The notes under the pieces were generated by a model that was given only the letters and a program-made list of their open reading frames with translations, was not told the DNA's origin and ran no database searches. Positions 16,901 through 25,113 of a DNA stretch of 35,396 nucleotides are shown piece by piece; the stretch's first letter is position 1; every line of letters starts with the position of its first letter. The DNA is from DASTHG01 sp035491895 (GTDB taxonomy: Bacteria; Gemmatimonadota; Gemmatimonadetes; Gemmatimonadales; GWC2-71-9), in assembly GCA_035491895.1 (NCBI GenBank), contig DATJJY010000055.1:1-35396 (forward strand). The letters run 5' to 3'. The position numbers and the translations under genes were made by a program.

Positions 16901-19689
16901 CGGCGACGGTGCTGTTCGCGGCGCCGTTCACCAACGCCGAGGCGTGGATCACGGTCGAGCGCGAAGCGGTGATCGACGAGCGGCGCATGCGGATCACGTC
17001 GGGGACGACAATCCTCAAGCTGCCGATCACCGAAGCGTACGTCCCCAACGCGTTCGTCTCGATTATCGTGGCGCGCGGGCGTAGCGCCCCGCCCAAAGCG
17101 CCCGACGACCCCGGCCGCCCCACGATCCGCGTCGGATACGCGCAGCTGCGCGTCACGCCGGCGACGAAGCGGCTCACTGTCGACGTGAAGGCGCTCGCCG
17201 CCGAGTACCGACCGGGAGACAGCGCGCGGGTGGACCTGCGCGTGCACGACGCCGCCGGGAGGGGGCGTAAAGCCGAGGTCACGCTCTGGGCGGTGGATCA
17301 GGGTGTTCTCTCGTTGACCGGATACCAGACTCCCGACCCGGTATCGCTGATTTACCGTCCCCGCGGCCTGGGGCTCCGACTCGCGTCGAACCTGACGTCG
17401 GTGGCCGCGCAGGTGACCGAGGGCGAAAAGGGACAGCGCGCCCCCGGTGGCGGCGGCGGCATGGACGTCGAGGGGATCCTGCGCTCGCGCTTCCAGACGA
17501 CCGCGTTCTTTCTGGGCTCCGTCGTGACGGATTCAGCCGGGCACGCCGTCGCCGTGGCCAAGCTTCCCGACAACCTCACGACGTTCCGGTTGATGGCGGT
17601 GGCGGTGACGGCGGGCGACCGCTACGGCTCGGGCGACGCCAAGATGCTCGTCACGCGACCGCTGCTGGCGCGCCCCGCCCTGCCCCGCTTCGTGCGCGAG
17701 GGCGATTCGCTGCTCGCCGGCGTGGTCGTCAACAGCCGGCTCGCCGGGACCCCGACGGTGACGGTCCAGGCAGAGACGCATGGAGCGTCGCTCCTCGGGC
17801 CCGCGTCGAAGACGGCGACGCTCGAGGCTGGTCGGGGTCGAGAGGTGCGGTTCACGTTCCGCGGTTCACCGGGCGACACCGCGGCGTTCCGCTTCAAAGC
17901 ATCGAGCGGCACGGACGCCGACGCCGTCGAAACGCGGCTGCCGATCCGGCTGCCGTATCACCCGCGAGCGTTCGAAGTGGCGGGGACGCTCGTCGACACG
18001 ACGAGCGCCGAGTTCGTGTTCGACGAGCCGATCGATCCGGCGCGCTCGAAGCTCGTCCTGTCGTACGGTGCGTCGCCGATCGCCCTGATCCGAGGGTATC
18101 GGGAGACGCTGCGCATCTACCCGTATTACTGCTCGGAGCAGGTGTCCAGCGTCGCGTTGCCGCTGATCGCGCTGTACCGGGCGCAGAAGCAGCTCAACAA
18201 GCCGCTCGTGACGGGGGACGCGCAGGCGCAGATCGCCGCGGCGGTGGCGATCCTGTTGGGCCGGCAGCGCGACGACGGCGCCATCGGCTTGTGGAGCAAG
18301 TCCGACTGGTCCTCCCCCTGGCTCAGCGCCGACGCGGGACGCGCCCTGCTCGCCGCGCGGGCGGCCGGGATTCCCGTCAGCGACTCCGCGATGGGGAAAC
18401 TCGTTTCATACCTCTCGGGGTCGCTGCACAACCCGGCGAAGCTTTTCATCCCCGTCTTCCATTGGTATGACGACCAGAAGGTACAGCTGGGCGAGCGGGT
18501 GGCGGCGGCCGATTTCCTGAGTCGCGCCGGGTACCCGGACATCGCGGTGGAGAACGACCTGCTGCAGCGGATGCGGGCGCTGTCGTGGGAGGACCGCGCG
18601 CTGCTCGCCGAGATGCTGGCGCGGCGGCGCGAGCTCGGCGCCGCGCGGACACTGCTCATTCCGGCGTGGGCGCAGATCACGGTTGCGGGGCGGCGCGCGG
18701 TGCTGCCGAACGACTTCTCGGCGAAATACTTCTACTTCCAGTCGCAGGTACGCCCCGCGGCGCGCCTCCTCATGGCGACGCTCGCGGTCGATCCCGGCAA
18801 TCCGCTGATCGGGCCGCTCGTCGAGACGGTGGCGGCGCGGGGTCGCGCGCAGCCCGACTGGTGGTGGGACACGCAGGATTACGCCGCGGCGGTCGAGGCG
18901 CTGTCGCGCTACGACAGCTATCGCCGCGCTGGGGCGGATCGGGTGGTGCGCGTGTTCCGGGGGACCCGCATCCTCTTCGACAAGCCTGCGGGCGGGACGT
19001 TCAGCGATACGACGGTCGCTCTCACCGGCCTCGTTGCCAACCGGCCTGACGGGAAACAGACGTTGCAGGTCACGCTCGCCGCCGAGGGGAGCGGCGCGCC
19101 GGTCTTCTTCTATGTGACCGTCCAGGCGGTGCCGGCGGCCCGGCCCGTCTCGCCCGCCGATGCGGGGATCAAAGTCGAGCGGTGGTACGAGCGCTATGAC
19201 CGGCCGATGCCGACCACCCGTGCGGTGGAGGGAGACCTGGTGCGGGTGCGGCTGCGCGTTACGGTGCCCGAGCTGCGCAACTTCATTGTGGTGGACGATG
19301 CCTTGCCGGCCGGGCTCGAAGCGGTAGACATCTCGCTCCGGACGGCGGGGTTGCCGCCCGTCGCCAATGCGAACCAGCCGCAACAGCAGGAAGAGGGCGC
19401 CGACGAGGAGCAACAACAGGTCACGGGCGACGAGGGGCCGGGGTGGTACTACGGCTACTGGGAATTCGGGTGGTGGTCGCCGTGGGACCATCGCGAGCTG
19501 CGCGACGACCGCGTGGTCTATGTGGCGACGACGCTCTGGCCCGGGACGTACACGATGACCTACGTCGCGCGCGCGACGACGCCGGGGGTGTTCATCCGTC
19601 CGCCGGTGCACGCCGAGGAGATGTACAACCCGGCGGTGAATGGGCGCAGTGATGGGGGGGTGTTTACGGTGACGGCGAAGGGCCCGTGA
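13915..19689 (+). CDS. Bacterial alpha-2-macroglobulin family protein
   Basis: A 1924-residue exported protein of the bacterial alpha-2-macroglobulin family, periplasmic or surface traps that bind attacking proteases after bait cleavage through a reactive thioester. The N-terminus has a hydrophobic signal (ARLALLVTLGAAVIV) without a lipobox Cys, unlike the E. coli YfhM lipoprotein. Macroglobulin domains fill the first 1100 residues, including the marker TERGIYRPGEPVYAKAI. The alpha-2-macroglobulin core starts around TTAFFLGSVVTDSAGHA. The thioester motif CSEQ (Cys1406-Gln1409) is intact and opens the helical thioester domain. The C-terminus ends with the usual VHAEEMYNP stretch. An ATG at 13939 is an alternative start giving a shorter signal. 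The usual partner pbpC is absent; instead the gene is divergent from an exported protease gene. Confidence 0.95.
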   Translation: MRHLPGPSMLSARLALLVTLGAAVIVGDGALKVLRVSPQNAGESTDDITVTFDRPIAGGLDSTVDPKTIFTITPRVLGKLEWRDPVTIRLHPAAPLPAGVTFTVKIANTFHAMDGSQLDAPYSFSFRVKGPKVLDAYPVNQWTNPLYLTPSTRFTLLVSAPANLSLLAGLISADVGRCIRGKTIALRPLRQRRIGTQDERWRYYGTWTGGDTTKDLRRVIELAPAESLPPNCAATLNVPERVDSVTSNRSWQFHTYGPFAVTSAICGYNTGRCPIGPTHLYFTTPVRGADVLRHVHITPAIALAVNDTSAESAEWYLQGQLTPRTTYTVTVDAGLTDVFGQRVPTAGAAFTFTTTSYTPQIRYPYGRMLVERTGPRTLAVEHVNADTLVVSIVGVPDSLEPRILQNQGGWPDVWEKTKAQVTTQTIAVPGTRDLPKVSAVRIPAINAARGGGTLQLIRISSPAVDTVPDRPTLIPIAVVQLTDLAVHARIGAQEGDVWVTGVSDGLPRQNAKVTLYDGDGKVRAQTTTDARGLARLTGYASDTAGTENQGEGDEEEGGDYSGFEGYVAATLGTDRSVVAVSRYDADLSPWQFNVYAAYGADRLPQASTVFTERGIYRPGEPVYAKAIIRTGLLGNLKVPRDSLRWVFTDRENATVKDTTVGLSAFGTSDQSFTIPPDAPLGQYAVRVDRRQGGKWHGVATTEYRVAEYRPPEFLVNVTTDKATHFTGDSVRATVEASYLFGAPMARAVLTWYARQRTASPWEFSIPNTDGYDIGEMGWWWEEEQDYNYGQGNVVANGTDTLDATGHLTLRAAAPVPPKGKAAWISFEATVTDVNRQTVSAQGSVMMHAASFYIGAKAAGSEYFWTADKPRVVNLIAVTPQGTRVPGVTIQGTLIRREWHRASRERAGIDEDVGEWVADTVDRCSVKTAASDVPCQMTPQDGGSYTIRFQAADEKGRAVATSFYRWVVGKDWVPWNDDSKFKMDVVPDKTSYNVGDTATVLFAAPFTNAEAWITVEREAVIDERRMRITSGTTILKLPITEAYVPNAFVSIIVARGRSAPPKAPDDPGRPTIRVGYAQLRVTPATKRLTVDVKALAAEYRPGDSARVDLRVHDAAGRGRKAEVTLWAVDQGVLSLTGYQTPDPVSLIYRPRGLGLRLASNLTSVAAQVTEGEKGQRAPGGGGGMDVEGILRSRFQTTAFFLGSVVTDSAGHAVAVAKLPDNLTTFRLMAVAVTAGDRYGSGDAKMLVTRPLLARPALPRFVREGDSLLAGVVVNSRLAGTPTVTVQAETHGASLLGPASKTATLEAGRGREVRFTFRGSPGDTAAFRFKASSGTDADAVETRLPIRLPYHPRAFEVAGTLVDTTSAEFVFDEPIDPARSKLVLSYGASPIALIRGYRETLRIYPYYCSEQVSSVALPLIALYRAQKQLNKPLVTGDAQAQIAAAVAILLGRQRDDGAIGLWSKSDWSSPWLSADAGRALLAARAAGIPVSDSAMGKLVSYLSGSLHNPAKLFIPVFHWYDDQKVQLGERVAAADFLSRAGYPDIAVENDLLQRMRALSWEDRALLAEMLARRRELGAARTLLIPAWAQITVAGRRAVLPNDFSAKYFYFQSQVRPAARLLMATLAVDPGNPLIGPLVETVAARGRAQPDWWWDTQDYAAAVEALSRYDSYRRAGADRVVRVFRGTRILFDKPAGGTFSDTTVALTGLVANRPDGKQTLQVTLAAEGSGAPVFFYVTVQAVPAARPVSPADAGIKVERWYERYDRPMPTTRAVEGDLVRVRLRVTVPELRNFIVVDDALPAGLEAVDISLRTAGLPPVANANQPQQQEEGADEEQQQVTGDEGPGWYYGYWEFGWWSPWDHRELRDDRVVYVATTLWPGTYTMTYVARATTPGVFIRPPVHAEEMYNPAVNGRSDGGVFTVTAKGP

Positions 19690-19821
19690 GGCTCGCCCGT
19701 GCACTCTCCGTCGCCGCGGCCCACGCTACGGCCTGGCCTTGATCCGCTTCGACCGCGCCAGGTACGGCGGTGAACGCGACATTCAACCGCGGCGGTTAGG
19801 AGCGATCATAGAGCGAGCAGC

Positions 19822-20136
19822 ATGCCCCTCATTCCGCTGAGCCCTGAGACCCAACGCCGCCTGGACATGTTGTTCGCCGAGCCGGATCGACAGACCGTGA
19901 CCCATCTCCTCGTCACGCAGTGTGGGGACAACTTGCCCCTGAGGCACGACAAGGATCCCAGCGGTCTCGAGCGCATCCGGTTTGCCGCGCTGAAGCTGAG
20001 TAATGGCTCGCTGGCGGAGCTCTCTCGCGCGGTCCAAATCGCTCAGACGGATTGGCGCGACGTCCTCGTGGCGGCTGGGTTCGGCCACGACCCGCGGGCT
20101 CACCTGGCGTGGTTCCCCGATGGGCAGGATGCCTGA
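19822..20136 (+). CDS. Conserved small protein of unknown function
   Basis: A 104-residue soluble, probably helical protein with no signal or membrane segment. The pattern (LLVTQCGDNLPL, then LERIRFAALKLSNGSL, then DWRDVLVAAGF) resembles a small conserved family seen in many bacteria, but I know no function for it. It is the first gene of a same-strand group of three, eight bases before the ParB/Srx-like gene. The ribosome binding site is weak. It is preceded by a 132-base spacer in which I see nothing clear. Confidence 0.7.
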   Translation: MPLIPLSPETQRRLDMLFAEPDRQTVTHLLVTQCGDNLPLRHDKDPSGLERIRFAALKLSNGSLAELSRAVQIAQTDWRDVLVAAGFGHDPRAHLAWFPDGQDA

Positions 20137-20144
20137 CCTTGCGC

Positions 20145-20651
20145 ATGCAGCCGTCGCCCATCAAGACGCGCACCGCCCTGGTGAAGGACGCCTACTTCTG
20201 GCGCCACTTCCGCCACATCTCCGAGCTCCCCGAGCGGCAGCCTGGAGTCCCGTGGCAGGTCGAGTATGCGACCGTAGCAATCACCGATCTTCACTGTCCC
20301 TACCCCACCCCGGGCGAGCGGGAAGCTCCTCCAAACGGCCTCATGGGTAGCGTTGGCTGGCCCGCGGGCTCTGCGGCAGGACGGCCTATTGGTGACATGG
20401 TGGCAGCCATCAAGGAAGAGATGGACCTGGTGACCGCAGACCTTACCAACCTGGCTTTGAAGAAGGTACTCGACCTGTCGGAGCGGGGCATACTTTTCAT
20501 TCGTTCACGTGAACAGCCATTAGCGTTCATTGTGTCCAACGATACCTGGTACGTTCGCGAAGGCGTTCACCGCACCATCGCCATTGCCCTGGCCGGAGCG
20601 AGTGAATTGGAGGCCATCAATTTGGGCTCGGTCCGGCAGGCCGTGCAGTGA
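20145..20651 (+). CDS. Possible ParB/sulfiredoxin-fold protein
   Basis: A protein of about 168 residues without signal or membrane helices. Near the C-terminus, WYVREGVHRTIAIALAG looks like the ParB/Srx motif in which a Gly-x-His-Arg turn binds nucleotide phosphate (compare DGxHR in related proteins). The rest shows no recognised domain. ATG at 20145 was chosen; TTG at 20139 is possible, and longer starts overlap the previous gene. Its stop overlaps the GAGGAG ribosome binding site of the next gene, so the three genes are probably co-transcribed. The assignment rests on one motif. Confidence 0.55.
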   Translation: MQPSPIKTRTALVKDAYFWRHFRHISELPERQPGVPWQVEYATVAITDLHCPYPTPGEREAPPNGLMGSVGWPAGSAAGRPIGDMVAAIKEEMDLVTADLTNLALKKVLDLSERGILFIRSREQPLAFIVSNDTWYVREGVHRTIAIALAGASELEAINLGSVRQAVQ

Positions 20652-20655
20652 GGAG
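20650..20655 (+). promoter_or_regulatory. Ribosome binding site fixing a TTG start
   Basis: GAGGAG nine bases before TTG at 20665, overlapping the stop codon of the upstream gene. The alternative ATG at 20689 has no such site. Confidence 0.6.
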
Positions 20656-20664
20656 ATCCTAGCT

Positions 20665-21291
20665 TTGTCGGGATCCTTCAGGCGATGGATGGCGCGCCGG
20701 CTGGAACGAGCGCTTACCACCTCTACGACCCTCCGTGGCATACCGGTGATCGTCCAGAACACCCGACCCGACATAGCGACTGCGGACGTGCTGCGACGTC
20801 TCGACGAATCGCTCGGTCTGATCGAGCGCTACGCGGCGCACCACTTCCGCCGGCTCCGTCGCGATTTCGCACGCATTGCCGTGCAACGCTACGCCTGCCG
20901 CGGCGCGTACATCCCGGACCAGCGCACCTGCCTGGTGGAGCTCACGTTCACGGTCAATCGCGACTTTTCGGCATCCCAGGTCGCTGCCACGATCCTGCAT
21001 GAGGCGATGCACGCTCGCCTCCATCGCATGGGGTTTCTGCTCGGGATGGCGGATCGTGCAAGACAGGAACGATTCTGCCGTCGGGCCGAAATCGAGTTTG
21101 GCCTGGCCGTCCCCGACGGTGCCCCGATCGTCGAACGTGCTATGGCGACCCTGCGAGCAACGGACGAAGAAGTCGCCCCCGATATCGACCCGGCTCTGGC
21201 CGCCCACCGGGTTGCGCAAGCTGATTTGGCAGCCCTGCGGGCCCCCAACTGGTTGAAACGCGCCCTTGCCCGGCGTCAGGGACCTGCCTAG
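20665..21291 (+). CDS. Putative HExxH zinc metallopeptidase
   Basis: A protein of about 208 residues with the motif ILHEAMHARLHRMGF, a HExxH zinc site in a helix, preceded by VELTFTVNRDFSASQVAATI. There is no signal peptide, so it should act in the cytoplasm. The third ligand is not obvious; Glu residues in FCRRAEIEFGL are candidates. No named peptidase family can be given. The TTG start is chosen from the strong ribosome binding site. The stop shares the tetranucleotide CTAG with the stop of the convergent kinase gene. Confidence 0.65.
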   Translation: MSGSFRRWMARRLERALTTSTTLRGIPVIVQNTRPDIATADVLRRLDESLGLIERYAAHHFRRLRRDFARIAVQRYACRGAYIPDQRTCLVELTFTVNRDFSASQVAATILHEAMHARLHRMGFLLGMADRARQERFCRRAEIEFGLAVPDGAPIVERAMATLRATDEEVAPDIDPALAAHRVAQADLAALRAPNWLKRALARRQGPA

Positions 21292-22421
21292 CGGAGTGCC
21301 TGCCCGATCACCAGTCCGATGAGCAGTGCGAGGGCCGCGAGGAGGGCAACGAGGGTGCCCGAAAGGCCCGAGGCTACACGGCCAGGGGTTTCGCCCGCCG
21401 AGAAAAACGTCACCGAGTCGAGCGTTCCCCGCAGGTCGAGCGCGTTCGCGAACCGGTCCGCCGGATCCTTTTGCAAGCATCGCATAATCGCGTCCGCGAG
21501 CTCTTTCGGAATCGTCGGGTTGACGTCGCGCAGCGGCATTGGTGCTCGGTTCATGTGCTGCTCGAGCGTATCCGCGGCGGTCCGCCCTCGAAACGGGGGC
21601 CGTCCGGTGAGCATGCGATAGCCGAGGGCGCCGAGGGAATAGATATCCGAGCGGTGATCGATGTCCGGCAGCCCGCGTGCCTGCTCGGGCGACATATACT
21701 CGGGCGTCCCGATGACCCGTCCACTCGACGATTCTTCCGCAGGCTTCGTGAGGCCGATAGCGATCCCGAAATCCATCAGCAGCACCTTTTGGCGGTCTCC
21801 TTCCAGGAAGACGTTGGCGGGCTTGATATCGAGGTGGACCATCTGGGCCCGGTGGGCCGCCGCCAGGGCGTCGGCCAATTCGCTCAGGATGCGCCGCGAC
21901 TCGAAGGGCGGCAGTCGTGCCCGGTTCATCCGCGCGTCGAGCGTCGTCCCCTCCACGAACGGCATGATGTAGTAGATCATCCCCCCCCGCTCGCGGATGT
22001 CGAAGATGGGGACGATCCCCGGGTGCCGCAGCTTCGCCAGGGCGATGCCTTCGTTCCGGAAGCGCCCCAGAAAGTCCTGTTTCCCCATCAGATCGGGCCG
22101 GATGACCTTGATGGCCACCTTCCGGTCGAGTCGCCGGTCCCGGGCCTGGAAGACGCGGGCGAACCCCCCCTGCCCCAGCAAGGAGATGAGCTCGTATTCG
22201 GCGCCGAGCACCTGGCGCAGCTGATCGTTGAAGGCCGTGCTGGAGCGTGGCGGTGGTGATTCCTGCACCCCGGCAGTCGATTCTTCGGTTCCCGCCGGGT
22301 TGACGAGCGTGGCATTCGGATCGACGTTGAGCGGCGTCGGCGTGCCGCAGTGGGGGCAAAACAGGTCGTCGGTGCCCAGGGGCCCGTGGCAGGCGGCACA
22401 GCGAGGAGGTGCGTTGGTCAT
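21288..22421 (-). CDS. Membrane Ser/Thr protein kinase with N-terminal zinc ribbon, non-RD
   Basis: A Hanks-type kinase of 377 residues. A zinc ribbon is at 8-25 (CAACHG and CPHCG), then a Pro-rich linker. The kinase domain (about 76-340) has the glycine loop GQGGFARVF, Lys105 in VAIKVI, HLDIKPANV with catalytic Asp198, MDFGIA and the GTPEYMSPEQA activation segment. The catalytic loop reads HLD instead of HRD, so this is a non-RD kinase. One transmembrane helix lies at the C-terminus (LVALLAALALLIGLVIG) with only a few residues beyond, so no external sensor domain exists. ATG at 22421 has GAGG nine bases upstream; longer starts at 22454 and 22463 lack a comparable site. Targets unknown. Confidence 0.9.
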   Translation of the reverse strand: MTNAPPRCAACHGPLGTDDLFCPHCGTPTPLNVDPNATLVNPAGTEESTAGVQESPPPRSSTAFNDQLRQVLGAEYELISLLGQGGFARVFQARDRRLDRKVAIKVIRPDLMGKQDFLGRFRNEGIALAKLRHPGIVPIFDIRERGGMIYYIMPFVEGTTLDARMNRARLPPFESRRILSELADALAAAHRAQMVHLDIKPANVFLEGDRQKVLLMDFGIAIGLTKPAEESSSGRVIGTPEYMSPEQARGLPDIDHRSDIYSLGALGYRMLTGRPPFRGRTAADTLEQHMNRAPMPLRDVNPTIPKELADAIMRCLQKDPADRFANALDLRGTLDSVTFFSAGETPGRVASGLSGTLVALLAALALLIGLVIGQALR

Positions 22422-22523
22422 ACCGCCAAACCTCGGGGCAGTCGGGCCAGCCATCAAGGCCACTCCTCGATCGCCCCTGCTTGTTCTGATGCTGGCCCTG
22501 GCCGCGCTGGTGCCGGGGGTCCT

Positions 22524-22937
22524 GTGAGCCCGCGGCCCCCTTTCACTATCTCCGTCATGGCTGCGGTCCCGGATGCACCGACCGCCGTCGCCTGGTACAA
22601 ACGGGCGCTGGGCGCCGTCGAGTTGTGGAACTTGGGGTCAGTGGTCGGTCTGGAAATCGCCGGCGCACCGTTCTTTGTCGGCCAGCCTGAGAGGAACGGT
22701 TGGGAGAGTCCTGCCAATCTCGGCATAACGACTACCCGGATCGAGGTGTTTTGCGACGATCCGGACGCCTTCATTGCCCGGGCGGTAGAGGCGGGAGCGA
22801 ATGGCAGCATCGACCGGATCCGGAATCACGCGATGCCATGGGGGCCCCACCGCCAGGGAGGCTTCGTCGATCCCTTTGGACACATCTGGTTAGTCGGTGA
22901 TCGGTCGCCGTTACGGCCCCATCCCGGCGTCCCATGA
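22524..22937 (+). CDS. VOC family (glyoxalase/bleomycin-resistance-like) protein
   Basis: About 137 residues starting at GTG. The pattern fits the vicinal oxygen chelate fold: FTISVMAAVPDAPTAVAWY with an aromatic-rich first module, RIEVFCDDPDAFIARAVEAGA in the second, and the closing GGFVDPFGHIWLVGD with a metal-type His. Members include dioxygenases, isomerases and drug-binding proteins; the substrate here is unknown. Its stop overlaps a longer frame of the next gene, but that gene's supported start is downstream. Confidence 0.8.
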   Translation: MSPRPPFTISVMAAVPDAPTAVAWYKRALGAVELWNLGSVVGLEIAGAPFFVGQPERNGWESPANLGITTTRIEVFCDDPDAFIARAVEAGANGSIDRIRNHAMPWGPHRQGGFVDPFGHIWLVGDRSPLRPHPGVP

Positions 22938-23032
22938 AGCAAGGCGCGGCACGCTTATCAATCAATCGGTGTCGAGCAAGCAGCGACCACGGCGCAAGTC
23001 GGCGAAGTGACTTCGAGCGTACAGGAGACCGC

Positions 23033-23494
23033 GTGAACGAACAATCGCTGTTCGTCAAGTTCTGGACCAACGAATCGGCGACCACCCGCAACGTGCTCGC
23101 GAGAATTCCGGAGGGGTCTGACTACCGTCCGGATCCGAAGTCGCGCACCGCGCGCCAGATCGCCTGGCAGATCGTGTGCGAGCAACGGATGATCATCGAT
23201 GCGCTCGAGAGCGGCACGGCGACTTGGGCACCGCCGCCGGTACCGGCGACGATGAAAGCAGTGCTCGAGGCTTACGACGAGCAGACCGCTGGAATCGCTG
23301 AGCGCTGGAGCAGATTGCCCGCCGAGCGTTGGGATGGCACGCTCGAGTTCTTTGGCCGTCAGCGGCCCGCGTCGCCGATGGCCTGGAGTTTCCTCTTCGA
23401 CATCGTTCACCACCGCGGACAGATCACCACCTACCTGCGGCCGATGGGATCGACCGTGCCTCAGATCTACGGCCCGAGCGGGGATGAGCCGTAG
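23033..23494 (+). CDS. DinB-like protein with an atypical metal site
   Basis: A 153-residue DinB-superfamily four-helix protein. GTG at 23033 is supported by AGGAG five bases upstream, whereas an earlier in-frame ATG (22934) would add unrelated residues. The second helix reads RQIAWQIVCEQ, so the position of the first metal His seems to be Gln46. The last motif, FDIVHHRGQ, keeps two adjacent histidines. It may therefore bind metal weakly or be a non-catalytic member. It lies in a run of small accessory genes. Confidence 0.8.
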   Translation: MNEQSLFVKFWTNESATTRNVLARIPEGSDYRPDPKSRTARQIAWQIVCEQRMIIDALESGTATWAPPPVPATMKAVLEAYDEQTAGIAERWSRLPAERWDGTLEFFGRQRPASPMAWSFLFDIVHHRGQITTYLRPMGSTVPQIYGPSGDEP

Positions 23495-23526
23495 CGCGTG
23501 GCCACCCGTTGAGCGATCATCGAGCC

Positions 23527-24015
23527 ATGATCACATCTATCCGGACAGCCATCCTGTCGCTCAGCGTCGCGAGCCTCGCCTGTACGCTGCCGCAACGGCC
23601 TTCAGCCGATCAGGCGAACGCAGGCATCGACTCGCTCAATGCACGCGTCGTTCAGGCGTACCGCACAAGCGACCCGCAAGCGTACGCCGCCCTCTGGACC
23701 GATACGGCGGTCTTCGAATGGCCGGCGTTCAACACGGTGCGGGGTCCCGCCGCCATGGCGGCGATGGCGCGCAGCAACTGGGCATCGTTGCGAGATATGG
23801 ACCTCCGCCTGATCGTCGCAGCACGGCGCGTCACGCCCGACCACGCGACGGAGTTCGGCGCCTTCCAGCAGTCCTGGCGGGACTCGAGCGGTGGGCGCAT
23901 GACGGAATTCGGCAGATACGTCACCTACCTGCTCCGGCAGCAGGACGGCACGTGGCGGATGGATCGCTTCTTCGGCTTCGAGGACTCGACTCGGCCCTCA
24001 CCTCCCAGACCCTGA
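23527..24015 (+). CDS. Exported NTF2/SnoaL-like (DUF4440-type) protein
   Basis: A 162-residue protein with an N-terminal signal ending at LACTLPQ; the Cys could be a lipidation site, though SLAC is a weak lipobox. The rest is a cone-shaped NTF2-like fold: LNARVVQAYRTSDPQAYAALW, then VFEWPAF, then FQQSWRDSSGGRMTEFGRYV and WRMDRFFGF. Such domains bind small hydrophobic molecules or act as enzymes; the role here is unknown. The 3' end overlaps the convergent ThuA gene by 18 bases. Confidence 0.75.
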   Translation: MITSIRTAILSLSVASLACTLPQRPSADQANAGIDSLNARVVQAYRTSDPQAYAALWTDTAVFEWPAFNTVRGPAAMAAMARSNWASLRDMDLRLIVAARRVTPDHATEFGAFQQSWRDSSGGRMTEFGRYVTYLLRQQDGTWRMDRFFGFEDSTRPSPPRP

Positions 24016-24861
24016 GCGCGCTCCCAACCACAACAACGCGTCGATGATCAGTCGATCCTGAATCGGGTTGTTCAGCGTGTAGGACAACGTCCGGTTCGTC
24101 GTGTCGTACTTGTGCTCATAATCGATGTCGTTGTGACCCATGTTGAGATAGATCATCCGGTAGCGCTTGTTGGTCCAGACGACGGGATAGTACCCGCTGT
24201 GCCAGATCTCCAGCGGCTTCGGCCCGGTGCCCAGCGGAAAGCTGGTCGAGTCGATCGACAGCAGAATGTCGATGTCCGGATTCTGGCGCAGATCTTTTTC
24301 CCACCGGTACCACTCGCTGGGCGACGACCGGAACGTCTCGGGCAGATGGGTCGTCGCGGGGTGCGTGCGGTCTTCGACCCGGAGTACGGCCGACGTCGGT
24401 CGCCAGGTATTGCTCACGTAGGATCCCGCGCCGAGAAAGGTGTTGTGATACCAATCCCAGTTGGCCGGATACGCCGAAGGCGTCAAGGCAAAGCCGGCGA
24501 AGTGAAAGCCCATCCACGCGCCGCCCTGCTCCATGTAGGCCTGAAATGCCGCTCGCTCTGCAGGAGCTTCGGGGCGCGTATCCAGAAAGACCACCACCTG
24601 ATACGCCGCGAGAAAGTCCGCATTCAGATTGTGCCAGTTGGAGGTGGTGTCAAAACTGAAATCGTATTTCGCCGCCACCGCCGGAAACCACTGCTCGGCC
24701 TCATGAAGGAAACTGATATGTGCAGCATCCTTTTCGCCTGTGAAGAACGCGATCACTCGAAACTTCGGCTGGCCGTGATCGGCGCGGAGGCCCGTACTGC
24801 AATAGATGAGCGCCGCAAAGCCTAGTGCGCTGAAGGCAGCCCTGGTGAAGCGTCTGTTCAT
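23998..24861 (-). CDS. Exported ThuA-like domain protein
   Basis: A 287-residue protein with a signal peptide (RRFTRAAFSALGFAALIYC). A ThuA/glutamine-amidotransferase-like fold follows, with FRVIAFFTGEKDAAHISFLHEA, AYQVVVFLDTRPEA, YMEQGGAWMGFHFAG and the C-terminal YYPVVWTNKRYRMIYLNMGH. ThuA domains occur in trehalose utilisation and in exported sugar-metabolism proteins, but no reaction is settled. ATG at 24861 is chosen because AAGGAGA lies upstream at a normal distance and it gives a clean signal peptide. Confidence 0.85.
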   Translation of the reverse strand: MNRRFTRAAFSALGFAALIYCSTGLRADHGQPKFRVIAFFTGEKDAAHISFLHEAEQWFPAVAAKYDFSFDTTSNWHNLNADFLAAYQVVVFLDTRPEAPAERAAFQAYMEQGGAWMGFHFAGFALTPSAYPANWDWYHNTFLGAGSYVSNTWRPTSAVLRVEDRTHPATTHLPETFRSSPSEWYRWEKDLRQNPDIDILLSIDSTSFPLGTGPKPLEIWHSGYYPVVWTNKRYRMIYLNMGHNDIDYEHKYDTTNRTLSYTLNNPIQDRLIIDALLWLGARSGSGR

Positions 24862-25102
24862 AGTCCATTCTCTCCTTACTGAAATGGTACTCCGGGAACA
24901 GCTCGCGGCAATCGCCGTTCGGCCTGGTAACGGCCTGCACAGATTCCACCAGTCCACTGTTCCAGGCACTATTACAGCGACCCAACTACGGCCGGCTCGG
25001 CCGCGGTCGATTCGGTTACTCGGCCGTCCCCGTTGCCGTGCAACAGTGACATTGCCGACGGGCCACGACGGCCCATGCCTCGGCGAGCGATCGGTCTATT
25101 CC

Positions 25103-25108
25103 AGGAGG
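25103..25108 (+). promoter_or_regulatory. Strong ribosome binding site
   Basis: AGGAGG five bases before ATG at 25114, which fixes that start over the in-frame upstream ATG at 25033. The rest of the 252-base divergent spacer (24862-25113) shows no gene and no clear promoter. Confidence 0.6.
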
Positions 25109-25113
25109 GTCCT

